From JANNVK01 sp031430435 (lineage in GTDB: Bacteria; Acidobacteriota; Blastocatellia; Pyrinomonadales; Pyrinomonadaceae): a stretch of DNA of 64,000 bases. The position numbers and the translations under genes were made by a program. The notes beneath the pieces were generated by a model that was given only the letters and a program-made list of their open reading frames with translations, was not told the origin of the DNA and did no database searches. Positions 53,034 to 60,771 of the stretch are shown here, one piece after another. The first letter of the stretch is position 1. Each line of letters begins with the position of its first letter. The DNA is taken from NCBI GenBank assembly GCA_031430435.1, contig JANPBM010000004.1:65505-129504 (forward strand). The letters run 5' to 3'.

Positions 53034-53614
53034 AAAAGCAATCAGCAGTCAGCCGTCGCCAATCGCCGGCGAACCGAAGTTTTCGGCTTGTCGCATATTT
53101 TTTATCGGCATTTATTTGTGTTTACTTTTTATTTCCGGACGTTTTGAATGCTCAGAAACGCGACAGTTTAACCGAATTTGAAGCCGATTCCGTTCGTGAA
53201 GCCCAAGAAATCGACGCGCGAATGACGGTTTTTGTAAAAGCAATCGATCGCCGGTTTATGTTGTTGGAAAACCCGAAAGCGACTCAAACCGAAAAGGAAG
53301 AAGAAAAATTCGGCGAACTTCCGAAAGGCACCAAAGCTCAGCTTTTACGCGACATTGAACGGCTTTTGGACGAATCGATCAACAACATCGACGAAACCGC
53401 GACCCGCGATTTGAAAAATAAATTGTTGCCGAAAGCCATGAAAATTTTGGTCGAAGGCTGTCAAAGATTTATCCCGAAACTAAAAACCGTCGATGATAAA
53501 ACGACTGAAAAGTTAGAAAAAACGCTGATTTTTAATTCGATTGAATACTGCAACGAAATTATTGAAGCACAGGCAAAAATTCCCGCGCCTGAACCACCGA
53601 AAAAGAAAACTTAA
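53030..53614 (+). CDS. Exported helical protein, function unknown (second of two)
   Basis: The protein has 194 residues. Sixteen polar, basic residues encoded by degenerate heptanucleotides (KKQSAVSRRQSPANR) precede a signal anchor (LVAYFLSAFICVYFLFPDVL, possible cleavage after LNA). The rest is helical (FEADSVREAQEIDARMTVFV, AQLLRDIERLLDESINNI, LEKTLIFNSIEYCNEII) and resembles the previous protein in size and composition. The C-terminus is Pro/Lys-rich (PAPEPPKKKT). Its ATG overlaps the previous stop. No family is recognised. It converges on thymidine phosphorylase with a 3-base gap. Confidence 0.7.
   Translation: MKKQSAVSRRQSPANRSFRLVAYFLSAFICVYFLFPDVLNAQKRDSLTEFEADSVREAQEIDARMTVFVKAIDRRFMLLENPKATQTEKEEEKFGELPKGTKAQLLRDIERLLDESINNIDETATRDLKNKLLPKAMKILVEGCQRFIPKLKTVDDKTTEKLEKTLIFNSIEYCNEIIEAQAKIPAPEPPKKKT
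53038..53072. repeat. Degenerate heptanucleotide array at the start of the second helical protein
   Basis: GCAATCA, GCAGTCA, GCCGTCG, CCAATCG, CCGGCGA, five units of 7 bp, codons 3-14. Confidence 0.55.
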
Positions 53615-53617
53615 AAT

Positions 53618-54940
53618 TCAGACCGAAATAACGTCTTTTATCAACTCGAATTTGCGGTCGTTCGGTTCATCGCCGATTTTATAAGCCATTTGAAGTTTGG
53701 CGAGAATTTTTGCGGCTTGCGTTTCGTTGCGACAATAAAGAGTGCCGAGAGTTTCGGCTTGTTTGACTGCCTCGCCGAGTTTTTTCTCGCACGCGTAACC
53801 AACCGCAAAATCAATCGTATCGGCAACTTTGACGCGACCGCCGCCGATTCCGCAAACCGCTTCGCCGATTGCTTTGGTATCGATTTCGGCAATAAAACCG
53901 CGTTCGGGCGATTTAATTTTGACTTTGATTAAATCCGCGCTCAACAACATTTCCGGCTTATCGCAAACTTTCGGATTCCCTTTTTGCAGTTTGATGTTTT
54001 GTTTGAATTTTTCCAACGCGGAACCGTTTTCGAGCGCGTCTTCAACCCGAAATTTCGCATCGTCCAAATCGTCCGTGATGTTTGATAAAACCAACATTCT
54101 CGCAGTTAATTCGATTGATAAATCCAAAGTCGGCTGCATTTCGGGTTCAATCTCGCCACGCATTATTTTTATACATTCGTAAATTTCGAGCGCGTTTCCG
54201 ACAAATTTGCCCAACGGCTGATTCATATCCGAAATAATCGCTTCGGTTTTCAAGCCGAAATCGGCGCCTGTTTTGCACAACGCTTTCGCCAACGCCTGCG
54301 CGTCCGATTCGCTTTCCATAAACGCGCCTGTGCCGGTTTTCACGTCTAAAACCAGTGCGTCCAAACCTTCGGCAAGTTTTTTCGACATAATCGAGGCGAC
54401 AATCAGCGGAATCGAATCGACTGTGGCAGTGGCATCGCGCAAGGCATAAATTTTTTTATCGGCGGGAACAATGTCCGCCGTTTGCCCGCTCAAGGCAAAT
54501 CCGCAGTTTTTCAAAATTCGCCGGAAACTTTTTTCGGTCAAATTAACGTTAAATCTCGGAATCGATTCGAGTTTATCGAGTGTTCCGCCCGTGTGTCCGA
54601 GTCCGCGACCGGAAATCATCGGCACCGCCACACCGCACGCGGCAGCCAACGGAGCAATTAAAATCGACGTTTTATCGCCGACTCCGCCGGTTGAATGCTT
54701 GTCGGCTTTCGGTAATTCGACGTTTGAAAAATCAAGTACTTTGCCCGAATTGAGCATTGCTTTCGTCAACGAATTTTGCTCTGCTTGATTCAAACCGTTG
54801 ATATACATTGCCATAATCAACGCGGAGGTTTGATAATCAGCCCAAGTTTCATCACACACGCCACGCACAAAGGCTGAAATCTCGTCCGCGCTAAATCTTG
54901 CGCCGTCTCGTTTTTTACGAATTAAGTCTTGTGGATTCAT
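53618..54940 (-). CDS. deoA: Thymidine/pyrimidine-nucleoside phosphorylase
   Basis: The protein has 440 residues from ATG 54940 (MNPQDLIRKKRDGARFS). The family signature SGRGLGHTGGTLDKLES is at about 110-126 and the phosphate site KHSTGGVGDKTS at about 78-89. It splits thymidine, and often uridine, to the base and deoxyribose 1-phosphate in salvage. Pyrimidine bases could then enter the ring-opening cluster at the left end of the window, but the distance makes this speculative. The region between it and the next gene is a short divergent promoter. Confidence 0.93.
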   Translation of the reverse strand: MNPQDLIRKKRDGARFSADEISAFVRGVCDETWADYQTSALIMAMYINGLNQAEQNSLTKAMLNSGKVLDFSNVELPKADKHSTGGVGDKTSILIAPLAAACGVAVPMISGRGLGHTGGTLDKLESIPRFNVNLTEKSFRRILKNCGFALSGQTADIVPADKKIYALRDATATVDSIPLIVASIMSKKLAEGLDALVLDVKTGTGAFMESESDAQALAKALCKTGADFGLKTEAIISDMNQPLGKFVGNALEIYECIKIMRGEIEPEMQPTLDLSIELTARMLVLSNITDDLDDAKFRVEDALENGSALEKFKQNIKLQKGNPKVCDKPEMLLSADLIKVKIKSPERGFIAEIDTKAIGEAVCGIGGGRVKVADTIDFAVGYACEKKLGEAVKQAETLGTLYCRNETQAAKILAKLQMAYKIGDEPNDRKFELIKDVISV

Positions 54941-55031
54941 TGTTTGTGATTTTAGCAAAAAAAGTTGAATTTCTGCAAAAATTTGTTTTGTTTTCGTTCA
55001 AATTGAGTAATAATAGTTTTGAGAGGTATTT

Positions 55032-55565
55032 ATGAGAAGTAAAAAAATAATTTCAATTTTAGCATTCGCCGCCGCATTCGGTTTTTCAACATATTCAGCA
55101 AGTTTCTTTCTGCCTGAAAGAGTTGAAACGCAAACTTTTTATTATGAAAGCAACTATGCTCCGACTCAGCCTGACTCGGAAATTATGAGCTTTCTGCGTC
55201 GTGATATCAGTAACGGAAATGAACGCGGTTCTCTTTATTTTGATTCGGAAAATGAGCATCACGAAGTTTCACCCAAAAATTGTCTCGTTCACAAAGCCGA
55301 GTCCGTAAAATTTTATTCGGAAAAATCAGCGAGTATGGACGCATCGAAATTGCCGAAAGATTTCCGTGTGGCTTGGCGCAAACACATGAAAGTTTGGCGT
55401 GACTATTCAAATTTTCTGGATAAATCCGCTAAATCATCGAATCTTGACTCGGAAGGTTATGATGAAAAGTCAGCCGCATTCACCGATGAAATCAGTTCGA
55501 CTTGGAATGATGTGCTTGATATTGGCGAAAGTTACGATGAAAATGTGCGTTTTGAGATTCAATAA
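55032..55565 (+). CDS. Exported or anchored protein, function unknown
   Basis: The protein has 177 residues. An N-terminal hydrophobic segment (KIISILAFAAAFGFSTYSAS) may be a signal peptide or anchor. The rest is acidic and rich in Ser/Asp/Glu (NERGSLYFDSENEHHEVS), with a helix RVAWRKHMKVWRDYSNFLDK. GAGAGG stands 6 bases before the ATG. No family is recognised. A strong bidirectional terminator follows. Confidence 0.65.
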   Translation: MRSKKIISILAFAAAFGFSTYSASFFLPERVETQTFYYESNYAPTQPDSEIMSFLRRDISNGNERGSLYFDSENEHHEVSPKNCLVHKAESVKFYSEKSASMDASKLPKDFRVAWRKHMKVWRDYSNFLDKSAKSSNLDSEGYDEKSAAFTDEISSTWNDVLDIGESYDENVRFEIQ

Positions 55566-55584
55566 TCGAATAAATTATTAAAAT

Positions 55585-55625
55585 AAAAAAGACTGTCTGC
55601 GTTTACTCGCCCGACAGTCTTTTTT
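55585..55625. terminator. Bidirectional terminator between converging genes
   Basis: AAAAAAGACTGTC (55585-55597) and GACAGTCTTTTTT-like arm (55613-55625) around a 15-base loop; serves the exported protein gene and the BMC gene. Confidence 0.85.
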
Positions 55626-55640
55626 ATGCTTAAACTTTTT

Positions 55641-55955
55641 TTAACCGACCGAACCCGAAATCTTTTTCCGCGAAGGTTCGCCTGTTCTCAAAACGGTAAT
55701 TCCTTCTTCGACTTCATCGTGCGGACGCGGAATAACGTGAACCGCCGTTACCGTGCCGACTCGTCTGCCTGCCGCCGCGCCTGCGTCAACCGCCGCTTTG
55801 ACCGCCCCGACTTCGCCGCGCACAATCGCCGTTACCAAACCCGCATCAATGCGTTCGTAGCCGACCAAATTGACATTTGCGGCTTTGACCATCGCATCGG
55901 CGGCTTCGATCATCGCCACGAATCCGAAACATTCTACCATTCCCAGTGCTTCCAT
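55641..55955 (-). CDS. Bacterial microcompartment shell protein, hexameric (BMC-H)
   Basis: The protein has 104 residues, one BMC domain: MEALGMVECFGFVAMIEAAD, AMVKAANVNLVGYERIDAGL, TAIVRGEVGAVKAAVDAGA and VHVIPRPHDEVE. It is close to the EutM/PduA/CsoS1 type, with pore loop RIDAG in place of the usual KIGSG. Such proteins tile the facets of protein-walled organelles. Only this single shell gene is present, with no pentamer, trimer or encapsulated enzyme gene in the window, so it is a satellite copy or the shell is encoded elsewhere. It follows two micropeptide genes and is divergent from aconitase. The C-terminal tail (EEGITVLRTGEPSRKK) is a little longer than in EutM. Confidence 0.92.
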   Translation of the reverse strand: MEALGMVECFGFVAMIEAADAMVKAANVNLVGYERIDAGLVTAIVRGEVGAVKAAVDAGAAAGRRVGTVTAVHVIPRPHDEVEEGITVLRTGEPSRKKISGSVG

Positions 55956-55995
55956 AATTTCTATATTCTACCTTTATTTTCCTGAAACCACCAAA

Positions 55996-56097
55996 TTATG
56001 ATTTCTTCTTTCGTTTGAAAATAAACCACATCATCAACGCCAAAACCGATATTCCGCCGAATACCGCCAACGCAAAAACTAAAATTACAAGTTCCAT
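55996..56097 (-). CDS. Single-TM micropeptide (second of a tandem pair)
   Basis: 33 residues: MELVILVFALAVFGGISVLA, then LMMWFIF and a basic end KRKKKS, giving an N-out/C-in helix. It starts 3 bases after the first micropeptide gene ends and lies 40 bases before the BMC-H gene. The shared MEL start with the first suggests duplication. Resembles small subunits of respiratory or transport complexes; not identified. Confidence 0.6.
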   Translation of the reverse strand: MELVILVFALAVFGGISVLALMMWFIFKRKKKS

Positions 56098-56100
56098 AAT

Positions 56101-56196
56101 TTATTTTTGTTTCTGATTTACCACACAAAACATTAACGCCGCGAATGCCAACAACATCAAAATTATCATCAGCAAAATATAACCTGCGAGTTCCAT
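56101..56196 (-). CDS. Single-TM micropeptide (first of a tandem pair)
   Basis: 31 residues: MELAGYILLMIILMLLAFAA, then LMFCVVNQKQK. One hydrophobic helix with a short polar end. It is the first gene of the divergent transcript facing aconitase, followed by the second micropeptide gene and BMC-H. It is too short for a family call; two similar reading frames in a row with the same start support that they are real. Confidence 0.55.
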   Translation of the reverse strand: MELAGYILLMIILMLLAFAALMFCVVNQKQK

Positions 56197-56308
56197 TCCA
56201 AAATGGTATCACAAAACTTATTAGCAATTCTCATTAAAAGCTTTTGGTTTGGAAAAAAACTTATCAGATGTTTCTACATTTTACAATTCCAGTACTTTTC
56301 GTAAAATA

Positions 56309-56346
56309 GTATTAGCAATACTTTTCGTGGTATTAGCAACACTTTT
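56309..56346. promoter_or_regulatory. Two palindromic boxes 21 bp apart before aconitase
   Basis: GTATT-AGC-AATAC (56309-56321) is a perfect palindrome; GTATT-AGC-AACAC (56330-56342) repeats it with one change. Each is followed by TTTT. The spacing equals two helical turns. The boxes lie 18-55 bases before the aconitase ATG and between it and the micropeptide-BMC operon, so one regulator could serve both. A further TTAGCAA lies at 56221-56227. Confidence 0.55.
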
Positions 56347-56363
56347 ATTATAACCAAACAAAT

Positions 56364-59111
56364 ATGACACACAATTTATTTAACACGCGACAAACCTTCA
56401 AAACCGGCAATGGTACGGACGGAACATATTATTCGCTTCCGCAACTGGAAAAAGAAGGCGTGGCGAAAATTTCGCGATTGCCGATTTCGATTCGCATCGT
56501 TTTAGAATCAGTTTTGCGTAATTTCGATAACGGCAAAAAAGTTTCCGAAGACGCAGTTCGTCAAATTGCGAATTGGAAAGCAAACGGCGAACGGACTGAT
56601 GAAGTTCCATTTGTCGTCGCACGCGTTGTTTTGCAAGATTTTACGGGCGTTCCGCTGCTTGTGGATTTAGCCGCAATGCGTTCGACCGTCTCGAATTTGG
56701 GCAAAGACGCAAGCGTAATTGAACCGCTGGTGCCGGTTGATTTGGTGATTGACCACAGCGTTCAGGTCGATTATTCGGGCAGTGCGGAAGCATACACTGC
56801 AAATATGGAAATCGAATTTGAACGCAATGCCGAGCGTTATAAATTCCTCAAATGGGGAACGCAAGCCTTTGATTCGTTTAAGGTTGTGCCGCCCGGAATC
56901 GGGATTGTTCACCAAGTAAATATGGAATATTTGGCGAAAGGCGTGTTTGAACGAGGCGGCGTTTATTTCCCCGACACTTTGGTCGGAACTGATTCGCATA
57001 CGACAATGATTAACGGTTTGGGCATTGTCGGTTGGGGCGTTGGCGGAATTGAAGCCGAAGCGGGAATGCTCGGTCAGCCCGTTTATTTTTTAACGCCTGA
57101 TGTTGTCGGCGTAAATTTGAAAGGAAAATTGAGCGAAGGAATGACGGCAACTGATTTGGTTTTAACAGTTACGGAAATGCTCAGAGCCGCAAAAGTTGTC
57201 GGAAAATTTGTCGAATTTTACGGCGAAGGTGCCGGAAGTTTAGCCGCAACTGATCGTGCGACAATCGCAAATATGGCTCCCGAATATGGTGCAACGATGG
57301 GATTTTTTGGCGTTGACGAGAAAACGCTCGACTATTTTACAGCGACCGGACGCAGCGAAGCGGACGTTGAAACAATCCGCAGTTATTACAAATCGCAAGA
57401 AATGTTCGGCATTCCGCAAGTCGGCGAAGTTGATTATACGGTCAGTTTAGAACTTGATTTAGCCACGATTAAGCCATCGCTCGCAGGTCCGAAACGTCCG
57501 CAAGACCGCATCGAATTATCGAATATGAAATCGAAATTCGCGGAATTATTTTCAAAACCTGTTGCCGACAGCGGTTACGCGAAAAATGCCGACGATTTAG
57601 CGAAACGAATTCCAATCACGCTTGGAGCGGCGAGCGGAAAACGCCATTTGCCGATGTATGGCGAAACGCAAACGAGCGTTCAAAACGCCGAAGTCGGAAA
57701 CGGCGATGTTTTAATCGCGGCGATTACGAGTTGCACAAACACATCAAATCCGAGCGTTATGTTAGCCGCCGGAATTGTTGCAAAGAAATCAGTTGAACGC
57801 GGAATGAAGATTTCGCCGACGGTCAAAACGTCGCTTGGTCCGGGTTCGCGGGTTGTTACGGAATATCTGGAAAAGACAAATTTGCAAACATTTCTCGATC
57901 AACTCGGCTTTCAAACGGTCGGTTACGGATGCACAACTTGCATCGGAAATTCGGGTCCGCTTGAGCCGAATATCGAAAAAGCGATTGTCGATAATGATTT
58001 AATCGCGGCTTCGGTTTTGTCTGGAAACCGCAATTTTGAAGCCCGCGTTCATCAAAATATCAAGGCAAATTTCCTTGCTTCGCCGCCGCTCGTGGTCGCG
58101 TATGCACTCGCGGGAACGGTCAACAAAGATTTGTCGAAAGACGCGATTGGAACAGACAGAGACGGTAACGATGTTTATTTGAAAGACATTTGGGCATCGG
58201 CTGAGGAAGTTTCATCGTTGATGCAATCGGCGATGGATGCGGAAACATTCAAGCGTTTATACGGCGAATTTGCCGAACAAAATCCGTTGTGGAACGCGAT
58301 TCCATCGAGCGTTGGTGCGATTTACGAATGGGACGAAAGTTCGACATACATTCAAAATCCGCCGTTTTTTGAAAACTTCACAATGGAAACTGGGCAATTT
58401 TCAAACATCAACGGAGCAAGAGCGTTGGCGATTTTCGGCGATTCGGTAACGACCGATCACATTTCGCCCGCCGGAGCAATCAAGCCGAATTCGCCTGCCG
58501 GAAAGTATTTGCAGGAAAAAGGCGTGGCGGTTGAAGATTTTAATTCCTACGGTTCGCGTCGCGGAAACGACCGCGTTATGCTGCGTGGAACTTTCGCCAA
58601 TGTCCGCATCAAAAATCTGTTAGTTTCACCGAAAGAAGGCGGTTTGACGATTGAACAACCAAGCGGAAACGAAACATTTATCTACGATGCGGCAATGAAA
58701 TATAAAGCCGACAATGTTCCGACCGTCATTTTCGGCGGACAAGAATACGGCACCGGAAGTTCACGCGATTGGGCGGCAAAAGGCACATATTTGATGGGCG
58801 TAAAAGCCGTCATCACGCAATCGTTTGAACGGATTCACCGCTCAAACTTAGTCGGAATGGGCGTGTTGCCGCTTCAATTCAAAGACGGCGTAAATGCAAA
58901 CACGTTAAAATTGAACGGCACGGAAACCTTTGATTTATCAGGCTTAGACGGCGAAGTTTCACCGCGTCAAGATGTTACGCTAACGGTAAATCGGGCTGAC
59001 GGAACGAGCGAAAATGTCGCGTTGACTTTGCGAATCGATACCCCGATCGAGCTTGAATATTACAAAGGCGGCGGAATTTTGCAATATGTTTTACGACAGA
59101 TTTTGAGTTAG
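56364..59111 (+). CDS. acnA: Aconitate hydratase A
   Basis: The protein has 915 residues of AcnA/IRP type. The 4Fe-4S ligands are in AAITSCTNTSNPSVML (about 456) and GYGCTTCIGNSGPL (about 520-533). Swivel-domain blocks GDSVTTDHISPAG and EYGTGSSRDWAAKG are complete. It interconverts citrate and isocitrate in the TCA cycle, in the cytoplasm. The C-terminus ILQYVLRQILS is found a second time, with only silent changes, 545 bases further on, after the brnTA islet. The coding strand start has no strong ribosome binding site. Confidence 0.96.
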   Translation: MTHNLFNTRQTFKTGNGTDGTYYSLPQLEKEGVAKISRLPISIRIVLESVLRNFDNGKKVSEDAVRQIANWKANGERTDEVPFVVARVVLQDFTGVPLLVDLAAMRSTVSNLGKDASVIEPLVPVDLVIDHSVQVDYSGSAEAYTANMEIEFERNAERYKFLKWGTQAFDSFKVVPPGIGIVHQVNMEYLAKGVFERGGVYFPDTLVGTDSHTTMINGLGIVGWGVGGIEAEAGMLGQPVYFLTPDVVGVNLKGKLSEGMTATDLVLTVTEMLRAAKVVGKFVEFYGEGAGSLAATDRATIANMAPEYGATMGFFGVDEKTLDYFTATGRSEADVETIRSYYKSQEMFGIPQVGEVDYTVSLELDLATIKPSLAGPKRPQDRIELSNMKSKFAELFSKPVADSGYAKNADDLAKRIPITLGAASGKRHLPMYGETQTSVQNAEVGNGDVLIAAITSCTNTSNPSVMLAAGIVAKKSVERGMKISPTVKTSLGPGSRVVTEYLEKTNLQTFLDQLGFQTVGYGCTTCIGNSGPLEPNIEKAIVDNDLIAASVLSGNRNFEARVHQNIKANFLASPPLVVAYALAGTVNKDLSKDAIGTDRDGNDVYLKDIWASAEEVSSLMQSAMDAETFKRLYGEFAEQNPLWNAIPSSVGAIYEWDESSTYIQNPPFFENFTMETGQFSNINGARALAIFGDSVTTDHISPAGAIKPNSPAGKYLQEKGVAVEDFNSYGSRRGNDRVMLRGTFANVRIKNLLVSPKEGGLTIEQPSGNETFIYDAAMKYKADNVPTVIFGGQEYGTGSSRDWAAKGTYLMGVKAVITQSFERIHRSNLVGMGVLPLQFKDGVNANTLKLNGTETFDLSGLDGEVSPRQDVTLTVNRADGTSENVALTLRIDTPIELEYYKGGGILQYVLRQILS

Positions 59112-59115
59112 TAAT
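59075..59115 (+). repeat. Direct repeat, left copy: 3' end of aconitase
   Basis: 41 bp that match 59620-59660 at 36 positions. All five differences fall on third codon positions or in the stop codon (TAG against TAA), so both copies encode ILQYVLRQILS. Confidence 0.85.
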
Positions 59116-59120
59116 GAATT

Positions 59121-59411
59121 ATGGAAGATGAGTTTTTTGAATGGAATGACGAAAAAGCAGATTCTAATTTGAGGAAACACGGTATTTCCTTTGAAGAAGC
59201 AAAATCTGTTTTTTATGACTCTCTTTCGGTTACAATTCCTGATATTTTACATTCAACAGAAGAGTGTCGCTTTATTATTACAGGTTATTCGGACGAGCAA
59301 CGACAGATAGTTGTTGCTCATACTGATAGAAATGATAAAATCAGGATAATTTCGGCAAGATTGGCAACGCCGAGTGAAAGAAAAAAATATGAGCAAAAAA
59401 CAGACAGATAA
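59121..59411 (+). CDS. brnT: BrnT family toxin
   Basis: The protein has 96 residues: FEWNDEKADSNLRKHGISFE is the BrnT N-terminal signature, followed by the strands FIITGYSDEQRQIVVAHTDR and KIRIISARLATPSERKKYE. BrnT folds like RelE-type ribonucleases and blocks translation until bound by BrnA. It begins 9 bases after the aconitase stop, so it shares the aconitase transcript or has a promoter inside that gene. It overlaps brnA by 23 bases. Confidence 0.92.
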   Translation: MEDEFFEWNDEKADSNLRKHGISFEEAKSVFYDSLSVTIPDILHSTEECRFIITGYSDEQRQIVVAHTDRNDKIRIISARLATPSERKKYEQKTDR

Positions 59412-59604
59412 AGATGAAATGCTTGATGAATATGATTTCAGTAACGGAGTTCGCGGCAAATATGTCAGTCGTTTGTTGAAAAACCAAAATGTTATTGTGC
59501 TTGAGCCTGATGTCGCCAAAGTATTTACTGATTCTGAATCCGTAAATTTGGCATTGCGTGGTTTATTGCCGATTATTCGGCATCAAGCAGAAAAAGTTAA
59601 TTAG
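59389..59604 (+). CDS. brnA: BrnA family antitoxin
   Basis: The protein has 71 residues from ATG 59389 (MSKKQTDKDEMLDEYDFSNG). VRGKYVSRLL and VFTDSESVNLALRGLLP fit BrnA, whose C-terminal ribbon-helix-helix binds DNA and whose N-terminus wraps the toxin. It is shorter than many BrnA proteins (about 90-100). The gene overlaps brnT, as usual for this pair. Confidence 0.8.
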   Translation: MSKKQTDKDEMLDEYDFSNGVRGKYVSRLLKNQNVIVLEPDVAKVFTDSESVNLALRGLLPIIRHQAEKVN

Positions 59605-59619
59605 CGGGCTGATAAGCGA

Positions 59620-59660
59620 AATTTTGCAATACGTTTTGCGGCAAATTTTGAGTTAATAAT
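59620..59660 (+). repeat. Direct repeat, right copy: displaced aconitase tail
   Basis: Encodes ILQYVLRQILS and TAA in frame, without a gene in front of it. It is followed within 10 bases by the terminator that would have served aconitase. Confidence 0.85.
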
Positions 59661-59669
59661 CACACTTAC

Positions 59670-59700
59670 AAAGGCAAACCGGTCGGGTTTGCCTTTTTTT
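59670..59700 (+). terminator. Terminator (originally of aconitase)
   Basis: AAAGGCAAACC / GGTTTGCCTTT (59670-59680, 59686-59696) followed by a T-run. Confidence 0.85.
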
Positions 59701-59798
59701 ATTCGGTCGAATAAAATTCTTGACCCGTTACACTCTTTTTATGATATAAATTTCCATAGTATTTAATTCAAACTTTAAATTTACGAGATTAAAATGTT

Positions 59799-60656
59799 AT
59801 GAAAAAGTTTATTATTTTTGCGGTGCTCATCACAGCTTTCGCAAATTACGCGGTAAATGCCCAAACGGAAGCGATTGTTTGGGAGAAGGATTTTAAGAAA
59901 GCTCAGGCTTTGGCGCGCAAAACGGGCAAGCCGATGTTGTTGGATTTTACGGCGGTGTGGTGTAAACCTTGCTTGGCGATGGATAAAGAATTTTGGATTT
60001 TGGATGACGTTGCCAAAGCCGTAAAACCTTTTATTGCCGTTAAACTGGATTTTGACAGCGAGCAAGGATTAGCTTCCAAATATCGTACAACGGCGATTCC
60101 GTATGTTGTTTTTACCGATCCGTTGGGCAATATGATTACGTTCAGACGCGGTTTCGGAAGCAAAAATATAAAGGAGTTAAATCTTATTTTTAACGAAATG
60201 CCAAAAGATTTTTCCGCGTTGTTACCCGCTTACGAAGCCGTCGAAGCCGACAAAAACGACGGTGCGGCGTGGTTACAAATTGCCGATGCTTATCGCGGGG
60301 CAAATATGCTTCGGTTAAGTTGCGATTTTTATAAAAAAGCCCTGAAAACTACGGTTATTCAAAACGACGCGGAGAAAAAAGAGCGAGTTACGGCAATCAT
60401 CGGCATCAATTATTATGCGATTCAAGATCACGAAGCCGCCGCCGACACTTTGGGCGATTACCTGAAAACATTTCCGCAAGGTAAAAGCAGAGAAACAGTT
60501 CTTTATGCGTTGACAGTTTCCAAAATCGGTTTGCGTAAATTCAAAGATGCCGATAAATACTTTGAGCAATTAAAGACTGAATTCCCCGCTTCCAAACGAA
60601 TCGACGAATTAACAAAAACGATAGAAACAGCGAAGAGTAAGACAAATAAAAATTAG
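59799..60656 (+). CDS. Exported thioredoxin-like protein with TPR tail
   Basis: The protein has 285 residues with a signal peptide (MKKFIIFAVLITAFANYAVN, cleavage after VNA). Residues about 25-135 are a thioredoxin domain of DsbD-gamma/thioredoxin_7 type with the redox pair in DFTAVWCKPCLAMDKEFW and the cis-Pro in TTAIPYVVFTD. Residues about 150-275 form TPR-like helices (AAWLQIADAYRGANMLRLSC, DADKYFEQLKTEFPASKR). It should act on periplasmic disulfides. A bidirectional terminator follows. Confidence 0.85.
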   Translation: MKKFIIFAVLITAFANYAVNAQTEAIVWEKDFKKAQALARKTGKPMLLDFTAVWCKPCLAMDKEFWILDDVAKAVKPFIAVKLDFDSEQGLASKYRTTAIPYVVFTDPLGNMITFRRGFGSKNIKELNLIFNEMPKDFSALLPAYEAVEADKNDGAAWLQIADAYRGANMLRLSCDFYKKALKTTVIQNDAEKKERVTAIIGINYYAIQDHEAAADTLGDYLKTFPQGKSRETVLYALTVSKIGLRKFKDADKYFEQLKTEFPASKRIDELTKTIETAKSKTNKN

Positions 60657-60715
60657 ACTCTAAGCTAAAACCGGATGAATCGAAATCGGGTAATCGAGTG
60701 GTTTCATTATCAAAT

Positions 60716-60751
60716 AAAAAGACGCATCGAGTAAAATCTTTGCGTCTTTTT
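60716..60751. terminator. Bidirectional terminator
   Basis: AAAAAGACGCA and TGCGTCTTTTT (60716-60726, 60741-60751) between two converging genes. Confidence 0.85.
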
Positions 60752-60771
60752 ATTTTATGTTTGTTCAACTC

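Larger units (their letters stand above)
59116..59660 (+). mobile_element. brnTA islet with flanking aconitase 3'-end duplication
   Basis: A 545-base segment containing brnT, brnA and a second aconitase tail is inserted between the aconitase stop codon and its terminator at 59670. It has no integrase. The duplicated tail acts like an att-type direct repeat. Confidence 0.65.

Noticed and set aside
55961..56227. An 88-residue reading frame on the minus strand before the BMC gene
   Set aside because: It overlaps the two tandem micropeptide frames in another frame, and its composition is irregular; the two short frames have matching starts, membrane helices and tight spacing.
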